NCBI GenBank assembly: GCA_964476375.1
Contig: CAYYZW010000155.1
Coordinates: forward strand, 32,344 to 96,343
Source of the DNA: SAT2750 sp964476375
GTDB lineage: Bacteria > Planctomycetota > Planctomycetia > Pirellulales > Pirellulaceae
Direction of reading: 5' to 3'
Length of the DNA: 64,000 nucleotides
Made by a program: the position numbers and the translations under genes. The notes beneath the pieces were generated by a model. That model did no database searches, was not told where the DNA came from, and worked only from the letters and a program-made list of their open reading frames with translations. Positions within the stretch are counted from its first letter, which is position 1; each line of letters starts with the position of its first letter. Below are positions 38,066-46,949 of the stretch, in pieces.

Positions 38066-40366
38066 TTGAGTTCCTGTTGTCCTCGATTGCGATGCCTGGC
38101 ATCGTTCCGCTCCGCTTTGCCGTTCCTGGCGCTGACCCTATTGGTCGCCGCGCCCGGACTGGTTGCCCAGGGGCCTGCCGGGCTTCCTCGAGCACAACTG
38201 GATCTGGTCCCCGGAACAGTCGACGCCCTGATCACGCAGGCGGATGAATTCATCGAGGACGGCCAGGCGGAAGAAGCGATTGCCATCATCCAGAGGGTCC
38301 AGACGCGCCATGCCCAGGAGTTGACTGCGGATCCGGCGGCAGCGAGGTCTGGATTTTCGCGTTATCACCCGGTGTCGAGCCGATGTCAGTTGTGGATTGC
38401 CAGTCTTTCTCACCGGCTTCCTGGTGCCCTGGAAATTTACCGGGAGCAGGTAGATCCCCTCGCCGAGCGATGGCTCAGGGAGGCCCGTGTGAACCATGAC
38501 AGGTCACTGCTGGAACGGATCATAGAGTTTTATCCCAACAGCCGGCATGGTGACCAGGCGATGTTGTTACTGGGGGAAATGTGCCTGGAGGCGGGAGATT
38601 TTTCCGGAGCCCGGGATGCCTGGCAGTCGATTCACGGTTTTCTGCGTTCTCCCGGTGGCCCGGCGGCGACCGGCCCGCGGGGCATTTCTCTCTGGCATTC
38701 GCTGCTGCGCGTGGAACCGTCGGATCTTCCACTGACGCTCGACATGCTCTCGGCAATGCCCGCGGAGCCGCTTCCCCGTCATTTTCCCGGAAGTGATATT
38801 TCACCGCCGGAGGTGCTCTCACGGCTGGTACTTGTGTCCATCCTTGAAGGGGATATTCCCAGGGCACGCTGGGAGTTGAAACTGCTGGGACAGCTCTTTC
38901 CACAGTCGGAAGGGACCATTGCCGGCCAGAAGGGACGATACGTAGACCTCCTGGGCGGAATGCTGCTGGGCAGCAGAGAATGGAAACCGCTTCCGGATAC
39001 GGACTGGACGACCTATGCCGGAATTCCTTCCCGGCAGCCGATTTTCTCTTATCCGCTGGACCTGCGCAGCACGGTAACCTGGTCTCGTTCACTCCAACGG
39101 CAGTCAGCGAATCAGGACCTGCTGGGGCGCGGTCACTACCGGGTAGCCGAGCGAGCCGACTCACTGCTCTCGTATCACCCGGTAGCCTGGCGAGAATATG
39201 TTTTTTGTCACGATGGCCGGCAGATCCTGGCCTACCGCATCGAGGACGGGAGCCCTGCCTGGGGCAGCCAGGAAGGGGTTATTTACACGGTTCCAATCAC
39301 TGATGGGAACGTGGAGCAGGAGCAGGAGCGGGTCGTGGGAGTCGCACGGCAGACAATCACCATTGATAATGGCCGGTTGTTTGCCCGTATGGGTTCCAGC
39401 GTGACAGCTCACAGGCGTGAGCAGGATCTGTTAACAGTTGTTCCTGGGCTGGTCGTCGGCCTGGACCTGGAATTGGAAGGAAAGTCACTGGAGGGTTTTC
39501 CCCTTCGGCCACCTGGTGACCACTGGACATTCGAAGGGACACCGGTCAGCGACGGGGATTCCATTTACCTGCTCCTTCGATACCGTGATGAAGTTCGCAG
39601 TCAATTCCACGTCGCCTGTTACTCGATCCAGTCAGGGCGGCAACGCTGGCAGCAGCAGGTGTGTGCAGCGGCCATGCCATCTGGCGGACGATACCAGGAG
39701 CGAAGCCATCACCTGCTCACACTTCACAAGGGAAAATTGTTTTGCAGTCCAGGGGCCGGCGTGGTGGCCTCGATCTCCTGCAGGGACGGTCGGATCCGGT
39801 GGATTACTTCCTACCCTCGTTCCACACTGGAAATTGGGAATGCCCGGGAAACGGGCCGGCATTTTTTCCGCGATCTCACTCCTCCGCTGGTAGACAAGTC
39901 GACTCTTCTTTGTGCTCCACCTGATAGCGACCGCTTATTTGCCCTGGAGCTGTCCACTGGACGGCTGATCTGGCAGACTGCCAGCGGGGTTGCCGAGGAC
40001 GTAAAATACCTCCTGGGAGTGGTCCAGGGAGAGCTGGTTGCCAGCGGTGATCGCCTCTACTGGTTTGATGTGTACAATGGAAAAGTGCGAGAGCAGTACC
40101 CGCGCCTCGGTAGCCAGACCGTGGATCAGCCGCGGCCCGATCCTGCCGGATGGGGGCGAGGACTGGTTGCCGCGGGCAGGGTCTACTGGCCGCAGGAGGA
40201 CAAGATCGTGGTGTTTGAGAAAGGCCCGGGCGAGCTGGGCTGGCAGCACAAACAGGAAATTAACCTGGCAGTCCGTTCAGCGTCCGGTGGTAACCTGGTT
40301 CCCTGGGGCAACAGGCTGTTGATCGCTACCCCCGACCAGTTGCACGCATTCCAGAACGACCGGTAG
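38066..40366 (+). CDS. Secreted PQQ-like beta-propeller protein
   Basis: 766 residues from a TTG start. The signal peptide (FLALTLLVAAPGLVAQ) is followed by an alpha-helical repeat region (residues about 35-230, tetratricopeptide-like: ADEFIEDGQAEEAIAI, LLGEMCLEAGDFSGARDAW). The C-terminal half is a PQQ-type propeller with repeated blades (ILAYRIEDGSPAWG, CYSIQSGRQRWQQQ, SISCRDGRIRWI, LFALELSTGRLIWQ). Planctomycetes carry many such propellers; the role here is likely as an exported binding scaffold. It directly precedes the MoxR operon, eight bases from its start. Confidence 0.8.
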   Translation: MSSCCPRLRCLASFRSALPFLALTLLVAAPGLVAQGPAGLPRAQLDLVPGTVDALITQADEFIEDGQAEEAIAIIQRVQTRHAQELTADPAAARSGFSRYHPVSSRCQLWIASLSHRLPGALEIYREQVDPLAERWLREARVNHDRSLLERIIEFYPNSRHGDQAMLLLGEMCLEAGDFSGARDAWQSIHGFLRSPGGPAATGPRGISLWHSLLRVEPSDLPLTLDMLSAMPAEPLPRHFPGSDISPPEVLSRLVLVSILEGDIPRARWELKLLGQLFPQSEGTIAGQKGRYVDLLGGMLLGSREWKPLPDTDWTTYAGIPSRQPIFSYPLDLRSTVTWSRSLQRQSANQDLLGRGHYRVAERADSLLSYHPVAWREYVFCHDGRQILAYRIEDGSPAWGSQEGVIYTVPITDGNVEQEQERVVGVARQTITIDNGRLFARMGSSVTAHRREQDLLTVVPGLVVGLDLELEGKSLEGFPLRPPGDHWTFEGTPVSDGDSIYLLLRYRDEVRSQFHVACYSIQSGRQRWQQQVCAAAMPSGGRYQERSHHLLTLHKGKLFCSPGAGVVASISCRDGRIRWITSYPRSTLEIGNARETGRHFFRDLTPPLVDKSTLLCAPPDSDRLFALELSTGRLIWQTASGVAEDVKYLLGVVQGELVASGDRLYWFDVYNGKVREQYPRLGSQTVDQPRPDPAGWGRGLVAAGRVYWPQEDKIVVFEKGPGELGWQHKQEINLAVRSASGGNLVPWGNRLLIATPDQLHAFQNDR

Positions 40367-40373
40367 TACTATC

Positions 40374-41447
40374 ATGAACCACGAATCCAACCAGCAGGCA
40401 TTGCCCCCCCAGGTGGGAGCCGTGATCGAGTCGTGTGAGCAGCTGCGAGCCCAGCTTTCGCGGCAGGTGATCGGCCAGCAGGAGGTTCTTCACCAGTTAC
40501 TGCTGGCCCTTTTCGCCCGCGGCCATTGTCTGCTGGTGGGTGTCCCGGGCCTGGCCAAGACCTTGATGATTCGCACGCTCGCCCAGGCCCTTCAGCTGGA
40601 ATTCCGTCGCATTCAGTTCACCCCGGACCTGATGCCATCGGACATTACCGGGACCGAGGTGATCCAGCCTGATGCTGCCAGTGGCGAGCGGCTTTTTCAC
40701 TTTCGCCCGGGGCCGGTCTTTGCCAACATCCTGCTTGCGGATGAGATCAATCGCACACCACCCAAGACACAGGCGGCGCTGCTTGAAGCGATGCAGGAAG
40801 CCTCGGTGACGGCCGGGGGAGAAAGTCACCCTCTCCCGGATCCTTTTTTCGTGTTGGCGACACAGAACCCGATTGAGCAGGAGGGGACCTATCCGCTGCC
40901 GGAGGCCCAGCTCGACCGCTTCATGTTTCATGTCCAGGTGGACTATCCGGGCCGTGATGAGGAACTGGCTATCATCAAGCAGACGACCGATGACAGGGAA
41001 GAGAAGGTCGAGGCGGTGCTGGGCGCGGAACGTATTTGCCAGATCGGGGAACTCGTCAGGCAACTCCCCATTGCCGATCACGTCGCCAGTTATGGACTTG
41101 ACCTGGTACGGTCGAGTCGTCCTGATCGCGAGGAGGCCACCGACCTGGTGCGAGAATATGTCAGCTGGGGGGCCGGTCCCCGGGCAGGCCAGTACCTGGT
41201 GCTTGGAGCCAAGGCCCATGCACTCCTGGATGGCCGTTTTGCGGTCGAGTATGCGGACATCGATGCGGTGGCGCACCCGGTAATGCGACATCGCCTGCGC
41301 CTGAATTTCCAGGCGGAAGCTGCCGGTTTGGTAGCGAACGATGTGATTGACCACCTGCTTGAGCAGGTGCGGAATCGTGAATCGTCGGAGCAAACAGATG
41401 GGAGACTCCCCAACGTCTTTGGATCCGAGGGCACTGGCCAGTCTTAA
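40374..41447 (+). CDS. MoxR-type AAA+ ATPase
   Basis: 357 residues. Walker A GVPGLAKTLMIRTLA (about residue 55-62), Walker B ILLADEINRTPPK (about 122), sensor 1 LATQNPIEQEGTYPLPEAQLDRF and sensor 2 region VTHRxR-like MRHRLRLNF. The MoxR family works as a chaperone for maturation of large complexes together with VWA-domain proteins. Its stop lies inside the next gene: the DUF58 gene starts at 41398, overlapping by 50 bases. First gene of the VWA operon. Confidence 0.94.
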   Translation: MNHESNQQALPPQVGAVIESCEQLRAQLSRQVIGQQEVLHQLLLALFARGHCLLVGVPGLAKTLMIRTLAQALQLEFRRIQFTPDLMPSDITGTEVIQPDAASGERLFHFRPGPVFANILLADEINRTPPKTQAALLEAMQEASVTAGGESHPLPDPFFVLATQNPIEQEGTYPLPEAQLDRFMFHVQVDYPGRDEELAIIKQTTDDREEKVEAVLGAERICQIGELVRQLPIADHVASYGLDLVRSSRPDREEATDLVREYVSWGAGPRAGQYLVLGAKAHALLDGRFAVEYADIDAVAHPVMRHRLRLNFQAEAAGLVANDVIDHLLEQVRNRESSEQTDGRLPNVFGSEGTGQS

Positions 41448-42306
41448 GGGACTGCATCTGCGGGCCCGTCAGATCGTCGAGGGGTACATGGTGGGGCTGC
41501 ACCGCAGTCCGCTGCGCGGCTTCTCCATTGAATTCGCGGAACACCGCGAGTACGCTCCCGGTGACGATGTACGGCATGTCGACTGGAAGGTCTTCGGCCG
41601 CACAGACAAGTTCTATGTCAAGCAGTACGAGGACGAGACGAACCTGCTCTGTTATCTGGTCCTGGACGTGAGCGAGAGCATGGGCTACCAGGGGCCCGAT
41701 TCTGCGATGAGCAAGCTGGAGTATGCTCGCTGCCTGGTTGCCGCCCTGAGCTGGCTTGTGCTTCAACAACAGGATGCCGTGGCACTGGCCACGATCGGCC
41801 AGCAGGGCCAGGATCGGCTTCGGCCGGCGAGTCATCCGTCGCAGTGGGATAACGTGCTTCGAGTTCTGGATGCTGCCACGCCCGCGGGGACAACCCGGAT
41901 GGGACCGACTCTCCATGAACTTGCCGAGCGTTATCGCAAGCGAGGAATTGTGATTATTCTCAGTGACCTGTTTACCGACGTGGATGAACTGGTTACAGGA
42001 CTGCGTCATTTTGGCCATCGCCGACATGATGTGGTCCTGCTGGAGGTCCTTGATCCGGCGGAAATGGATTTTCCTTTTCAGCATTTTTCTCGCTTTCAGG
42101 GGCTTGAACAACGTGGAAGCCTGCTGGCAGACCCTGCTGCGATCCGCACGGCCTACCTGGCAGAAATGGAAGAGACCCGCAACCGGGTCCAGCAGGAGAT
42201 CCGGAAACTGGGTATGGAATGGGTCTCGGTGCGAACCGATACACCGTTTGATGTGGCGATGCGGGAATTCCTTGGAGCACGGGAGAGCCGGGCAGGACTG
42301 GGGTGA
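41398..42306 (+). CDS. DUF58 domain protein (VWA-like)
   Basis: 302 residues from the ATG at 41398, with CGGAG seven bases upstream. The DUF58 core motif YAPGDDVRHVDWKVFGRTDK is present, followed by the VWA-like fold starting VLDVSESMGY. No membrane helix is apparent, so it is soluble. DUF58 proteins are partners of MoxR ATPases, and the overlap with the preceding gene fits. An open frame upstream to 41347 belongs to the MoxR region. Confidence 0.92.
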   Translation: MGDSPTSLDPRALASLKGLHLRARQIVEGYMVGLHRSPLRGFSIEFAEHREYAPGDDVRHVDWKVFGRTDKFYVKQYEDETNLLCYLVLDVSESMGYQGPDSAMSKLEYARCLVAALSWLVLQQQDAVALATIGQQGQDRLRPASHPSQWDNVLRVLDAATPAGTTRMGPTLHELAERYRKRGIVIILSDLFTDVDELVTGLRHFGHRRHDVVLLEVLDPAEMDFPFQHFSRFQGLEQRGSLLADPAAIRTAYLAEMEETRNRVQQEIRKLGMEWVSVRTDTPFDVAMREFLGARESRAGLG

Positions 42307-42375
42307 TCTGCTGCCCCCTGGGCGAGGATGCCTGGTGACTGGGGACACGAAATGACACGGTAGGGTGCAAGAACC

Positions 42376-44556
42376 ATGCAACAAGATTTTCCTTTCATGC
42401 TTGCCGTGATCTCCCTGGGGAAGGAGGTTATGTTGTGGGCAGCGCTGGCAGCGCTTGTCCCCCTGGTGATCCATTTCTGGAATCGTCAACGATTCGAGGT
42501 GGTTCCCTGGGCGGCCATGCAGTACCTGGCTGCCGCCATCCGCCGGCAGACGCGCCGCCTTCGCCTGGAACAGTGGTTATTGCTAGTCGTTCGCAGCATG
42601 ATCCTGCTGCTGCTGGCCCTGGCCCTGGCGGATCCGGTAATTTCCCATCTGCCGGGACTGGGAGCTGGTCCGGAGGGACGCCAGCCCAGGCACTTCGTGC
42701 TGGTCATCGACGGGTCCTATTCGATGCTGGCCGGGAAGGGAGAGGATTCCTCTTTTCAGTCGGCCCTTGGGCAGGCCGAGCAGTGGATTGACGGAGCCCA
42801 CCAGGGAGACAGTTTCACCATCGTGATGATGGGCGATCCGCCTCGCGTTGTGATTGGCCAGCCTGCTTTTGATCGCGCCGATGTGCGGGGGGAAATCCAG
42901 TCACTCCGTCCCACCCATGCCGTGGCGGAGCTTGCCAGTACGCTTGTTGAGGTGGAGCAGCTGGTAGCCCGGGTCAGGCAGGATCACCCTGAATGTGGGG
43001 ACGTAGTGGTGGGGATTTTCAGTGACCTGGAACAGCGCAGCTGGGAGACCGCCTTGAGCGAGACTGGCCGTCAGTTGATTGGTCGCCTGGACCAGCATGT
43101 ATCCCTGGTCCTGTTTGACGTGGGACAGGGAGCCATCCGGAATGTTGCCGTGCTGGAGTTGCAGCCACTGCAGCCAGCAATCCGGACCGGTTTGGCTGCA
43201 CGCTGGGAGGCGGTTATCGAGAATTTCGCTGGCCAGACGGTCGACGGCCTGGAGGCTGACTGGATCGTGGACGGCCAGGTGATCGATGAACAGAAACTTT
43301 CCATGGCTCCCGGGCAGACTCGCTCTCTCCAACTGGAATACACTTTTACCGTGCCGGGACCGCATCATGTCGAGCTGGTGCTGGAAGGGGACGACCTGGA
43401 TGTCGACAATCACCGCTGGCATGTGAGCCAGGTGCGAGAGACGATCCAGGTGTTATGTGTGGAAGGGCGACCAGGAGAAGCCGAGTTACTTGCACTGGCG
43501 CTCGATCCCTCGGGACAGGGAGTGTCCTCGGTCCGGAGCCGTCGGGTCGCAATCGGTAACCTGATGGAAGAGTCCCTGGAGCGTTACCAGCTTGTCGCTC
43601 TTGCCAACGTGGCCCGGTTTTCCCGCGATGAAGCAGGCCTGCTAGCCCGTTATGTTTCCGAAGGGGGTTACCTGGCCATTTTCCTGGGGGACCAGGTTCA
43701 GCCGGAGAACTACAACCAGCTTCTGGAACCCCTGCTCCCCGGCTCCCTTTCTGTGGTCGCTCCCGTGGGACCTTACACGCTTGATCCGCTTGGCTACCAG
43801 CACCCCCTGGTGAGCATTTTTCGCGGTCAACAGCGAGCAGGATTACTCTCCACTCCCGTCAACAGTTACCACAAGCTCAGGCTTCCGGAAGGAGATCCGG
43901 CACACCCGGTCCGGATTGCGGTCGGCTTTGAAAATGGAGATCCGCTGGTACTTGACCATCCCGTGGGTGAGGGACGTGTCCTGCTTTGTACCACTGCCAT
44001 CTCTCCTCTTTCCCGTCTGCAGGGTGCAGAACAATTGGTGGCCTGGTCCGAGCTGGGAAGCTGGCCGAGCTTCCTGCCGCTCGTCCAGGAGATGGTCGTG
44101 CTGGCGATGCATCGTGAACAACTCCAGCATAACCTTGGAGTGGGGGGCCTGGTCCGGGGGCGGGTTCCTGAGGGAGTGAGCCATGGGGATGTGCAGATTC
44201 TGACTCCGCAGGGGGTAACCGAACGGTTGGCAATTCAGGAAGTGCCGGGAGGACTTCGGTGGGCTTTTGATCGGACCTCCCGAAGCGGATTGTACGAGGT
44301 CCGCTACGAGGGCCCATCGCCCGGAACCGACATGTTTGCAGTCAATCTGGATCCAAGGGAAAGTGCGATGCAAAAAATTCCGGATGGACAGCTTCCCCTC
44401 TCGCTGCAGCGCGGCATGGTGCGCATGGAGGATCTTCAGCGACCCGCCACCGGGGGATCGCCGCTCCCGCTCTTCCAATGGCTGCTGGCTGCCCTGGTCC
44501 TGTTATTGCTTTTTGAAACCTGGCTCGGTTACCGGCCGGGGAGGAGTTCGTCATGA
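42376..44556 (+). CDS. BatA-type membrane protein with VWA-like domain
   Basis: 726 residues. The N-terminus is the aerotolerance-type start: a helix ALAALVPLVIHFWNRQRF, WAAMQYL and a second helix (MILLLLALALADPV). A VWA domain follows with a DGSYSM metal site. The large middle is beta-rich, and the C-terminus has a final helix (WLLAALVLLLLFETWLGY). This is the arrangement of the large planctomycete BatA-like proteins. The ATG at 42430 has AAGGAGG only two bases upstream and is an alternative start; 42376 is kept because it retains the full leader. The stop overlaps the next start (ATGA). Confidence 0.88.
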   Translation: MQQDFPFMLAVISLGKEVMLWAALAALVPLVIHFWNRQRFEVVPWAAMQYLAAAIRRQTRRLRLEQWLLLVVRSMILLLLALALADPVISHLPGLGAGPEGRQPRHFVLVIDGSYSMLAGKGEDSSFQSALGQAEQWIDGAHQGDSFTIVMMGDPPRVVIGQPAFDRADVRGEIQSLRPTHAVAELASTLVEVEQLVARVRQDHPECGDVVVGIFSDLEQRSWETALSETGRQLIGRLDQHVSLVLFDVGQGAIRNVAVLELQPLQPAIRTGLAARWEAVIENFAGQTVDGLEADWIVDGQVIDEQKLSMAPGQTRSLQLEYTFTVPGPHHVELVLEGDDLDVDNHRWHVSQVRETIQVLCVEGRPGEAELLALALDPSGQGVSSVRSRRVAIGNLMEESLERYQLVALANVARFSRDEAGLLARYVSEGGYLAIFLGDQVQPENYNQLLEPLLPGSLSVVAPVGPYTLDPLGYQHPLVSIFRGQQRAGLLSTPVNSYHKLRLPEGDPAHPVRIAVGFENGDPLVLDHPVGEGRVLLCTTAISPLSRLQGAEQLVAWSELGSWPSFLPLVQEMVVLAMHREQLQHNLGVGGLVRGRVPEGVSHGDVQILTPQGVTERLAIQEVPGGLRWAFDRTSRSGLYEVRYEGPSPGTDMFAVNLDPRESAMQKIPDGQLPLSLQRGMVRMEDLQRPATGGSPLPLFQWLLAALVLLLLFETWLGYRPGRSSS
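42421..42427 (+). promoter_or_regulatory. Strong ribosome-binding sequence inside the BatA-like gene
   Basis: AAGGAGG ends two bases before the in-frame ATG at 42430. The spacing is shorter than usual, but the match is perfect. It could mark a true shorter start that begins just before the first helix. Confidence 0.4.
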
Positions 44557-46949
44557 TCTCTTTCTCCTGCCAGTTGCTGGCCCAGGCTCCCAGTCTGACG
44601 CGGACCGGCCTGGAACCCTCTTACTATCACCGCTTTCCCTTTCCTCCCTGGGTCTCCTTCCTGGTTCTGCTGCTGGCTATTCTGTTCGTTCTTCTGGCAT
44701 CCCGCTGGCGGAAGGTGGCCGTGGCCGGTCCGTCCCTTTATACCCTTGTCTGTATTCGCCTCGCCGTGGTGCTGCTGGCACTCTTCATGCTGCATGGCTG
44801 GATGCGACAACAGCATGTGACCGATCTTCCTGACCTGGTCATCCTGCTGGATGAATCTGCGAGCATGGACCTGGAAGATCTGGGCCTGGAAGAGACGGTC
44901 CGGGAAGACTGGATCAAAGAGGTCCGGCAGCTGCGAGGCGACGTTTCGCTGAGTCGACTGGAACTGGCCCGGTTCGGACTGGTCCAGGAGGATGGGAAGC
45001 TGCTGGAATCCCTGGCAGCATTGCACCAGTTGAAGTTCTTCACGATGGGCGAGTCCTTGAAGTCGCTCGATACCACGGAGGCCGGGGGATTGGCCCAGCA
45101 GCTTCTCCAGCTGGAAGGCGGGAGCTCCCGTAGTCGCCTGGGGAATGCGGTCCGGGAGGTTCTGCAGATTCAGCGAGGAAGGCCGACGACGGCCATTATT
45201 GTGATCAGTGATGGCATGACGACGGAAGGCCCCAGTATTGCCCAGGTTGCCCCCCATGCCCGCCAGCAAGGAATCCCACTCTTCCTGTTTGGCCTGGGGA
45301 GTCCACGTGGGCCGCTCGACCTCGAATTGGTGGACCTGGTCGCCGACCGGGTGGCGTTCGTGGAGGATGTGGTGACGGTGGACCTGCGCCTGAATGCTGC
45401 CGGAATCGAGAAGGAAACGGTACGGGTGGAACTGCGACATTCGGAAGATAACCAGCTGCTGGCAGAAAAGGAGGTGGAGGTCTCCGAGCAGCAGCCGAGC
45501 CGGCGAGTGAGGCTCTCTTTCCGGCCTGACGATGCAGGGGCACAGGTTTACCAGGTCCGGGCGGTCACCCTGCCTGGTGAAAGTGACGTACAGAACAACG
45601 TGCTTGAACACCACCTGCTCGTGCGTGATGAAGCGATCAGGGTATTGCTTGTTCAGGAATACCCGAGTTTCGAGTACCGGATGCTGAAAAACCTGCTGGG
45701 TCGTACTTTTCAACAGTTTCCATCTGCGAGTGGGCAGCCAGTGGAACTGGTGAGTATCCTGCAGGAAGCCGATCCGGGAGTTGTCCAGACGGATGATTCG
45801 CTTGCCAGTAGTATTCCGGTCAGCCGCGAAGAGCTGTTCGAGTTTGACGTGGTCATCTTTGGCGATGTGAATCCACAGCTGCTGGGCAGCTCGGTCATGG
45901 AAAACCTGCGTGCCTTTGTGAGTGAGCGAGGAGGTGGGATAGTCTTTCTGGCTGGTCCGAGACATACCCCGACCGCCTACCAGGATTCGCCCCTGGAAAG
46001 TCTTTTTCCATTTCGCCTGGAGACGGTACAGCGGCCGCAGAATCCACAGCCGGGCGAGGATGGGAGAGCGATCCAGCTCTCGTTCCAGGGAGGGCAAGTA
46101 TCGCACCTGATGCTCTCGAATGATCCGGAGAAGAGTGCCAGGCTCTGGCAAAGCATGCCATCGCTGCATTGGCTGCTGCAGGTGGACCATCTGCGAGATG
46201 GTACCCGTGTCCTGGTGGAACAGCCGGTCGTGGGAAGGGATCCATTGCCGGTGGTCTTGATGCATTTCTTTGGTGCCGGGAAAGTCCTTTTCCATGCCAG
46301 CGATGAATCGTGGCGCTGGCGGGGGAATCCGGACGGCGAACAGTACTACCAGCGATACTGGCTTCAGACGCTCCGCTACCTCAGCCGGAGCCAGATCCTG
46401 GGGAAAAGTCGTGAAGCAGAATTAACCAGTGACCGGGAGCAGTATTCGTTCGGAGAGCTTGTGCAATTACGAGCCCGCTTTCTGGATGAGACAGCCGCTC
46501 CGGAAAACGATGCAGGGGTGCTGGCCGTGATCCAGCGAGAGGATGGAAATCGCCACCTGGTGACAATGCAGCGACCAGCCAGTCGACGTGACCGGTTCCT
46601 TGCCACGGTGCCGGGCCTGGTGCCGGGACGATACAGGGCCTGGATGGCAGATCCTCCCCTGGAGGGAGAACCGCCGGAGGTTCTTTTCGCAATCCAGGGC
46701 GCCACCGGTGAGAATACCCGCAAGGGGGCCGACCTGGACGACCTGCGACGTGCCGCGGGAGAATCGGGAGGCAGGTTGCTGCGGATCGACCAGTTAAAGG
46801 ATCTGCCCCACGTCTTACCCCTGGGTCGGCAGGTTCGACTGCAATCCCGTCCACCACGGCCAATATGGAATAATACCTGGCTGGCCCTGTTATTTGTGGC
46901 CCTGATCACCAGTGAGTGGTTGCTTAGGAAGCGATCTGGACTGGTATAA
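44553..46949 (+). CDS. Membrane protein with VWA-like domain and C-terminal anchor
   Basis: 798 residues. Two N-terminal helices (WVSFLVLLLAILFVLLA and LVCIRLAVVLLALFML) precede a VWA domain with DESASMD as the metal-binding start. After a beta-rich middle comes a glutamine-amidotransferase-like region (VVIFGDVNPQLLGSSVMENLRAFVSERGGGIVFLAG), the usual companion in planctomycete members. A last helix (LALLFVALITSEWLL) and a short basic tail end it. GGAGGAG lies six bases before the ATG, and the gene is coupled to the preceding gene by ATGA and to the next by TAATG. Confidence 0.85.
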   Translation: MISFSCQLLAQAPSLTRTGLEPSYYHRFPFPPWVSFLVLLLAILFVLLASRWRKVAVAGPSLYTLVCIRLAVVLLALFMLHGWMRQQHVTDLPDLVILLDESASMDLEDLGLEETVREDWIKEVRQLRGDVSLSRLELARFGLVQEDGKLLESLAALHQLKFFTMGESLKSLDTTEAGGLAQQLLQLEGGSSRSRLGNAVREVLQIQRGRPTTAIIVISDGMTTEGPSIAQVAPHARQQGIPLFLFGLGSPRGPLDLELVDLVADRVAFVEDVVTVDLRLNAAGIEKETVRVELRHSEDNQLLAEKEVEVSEQQPSRRVRLSFRPDDAGAQVYQVRAVTLPGESDVQNNVLEHHLLVRDEAIRVLLVQEYPSFEYRMLKNLLGRTFQQFPSASGQPVELVSILQEADPGVVQTDDSLASSIPVSREELFEFDVVIFGDVNPQLLGSSVMENLRAFVSERGGGIVFLAGPRHTPTAYQDSPLESLFPFRLETVQRPQNPQPGEDGRAIQLSFQGGQVSHLMLSNDPEKSARLWQSMPSLHWLLQVDHLRDGTRVLVEQPVVGRDPLPVVLMHFFGAGKVLFHASDESWRWRGNPDGEQYYQRYWLQTLRYLSRSQILGKSREAELTSDREQYSFGELVQLRARFLDETAAPENDAGVLAVIQREDGNRHLVTMQRPASRRDRFLATVPGLVPGRYRAWMADPPLEGEPPEVLFAIQGATGENTRKGADLDDLRRAAGESGGRLLRIDQLKDLPHVLPLGRQVRLQSRPPRPIWNNTWLALLFVALITSEWLLRKRSGLV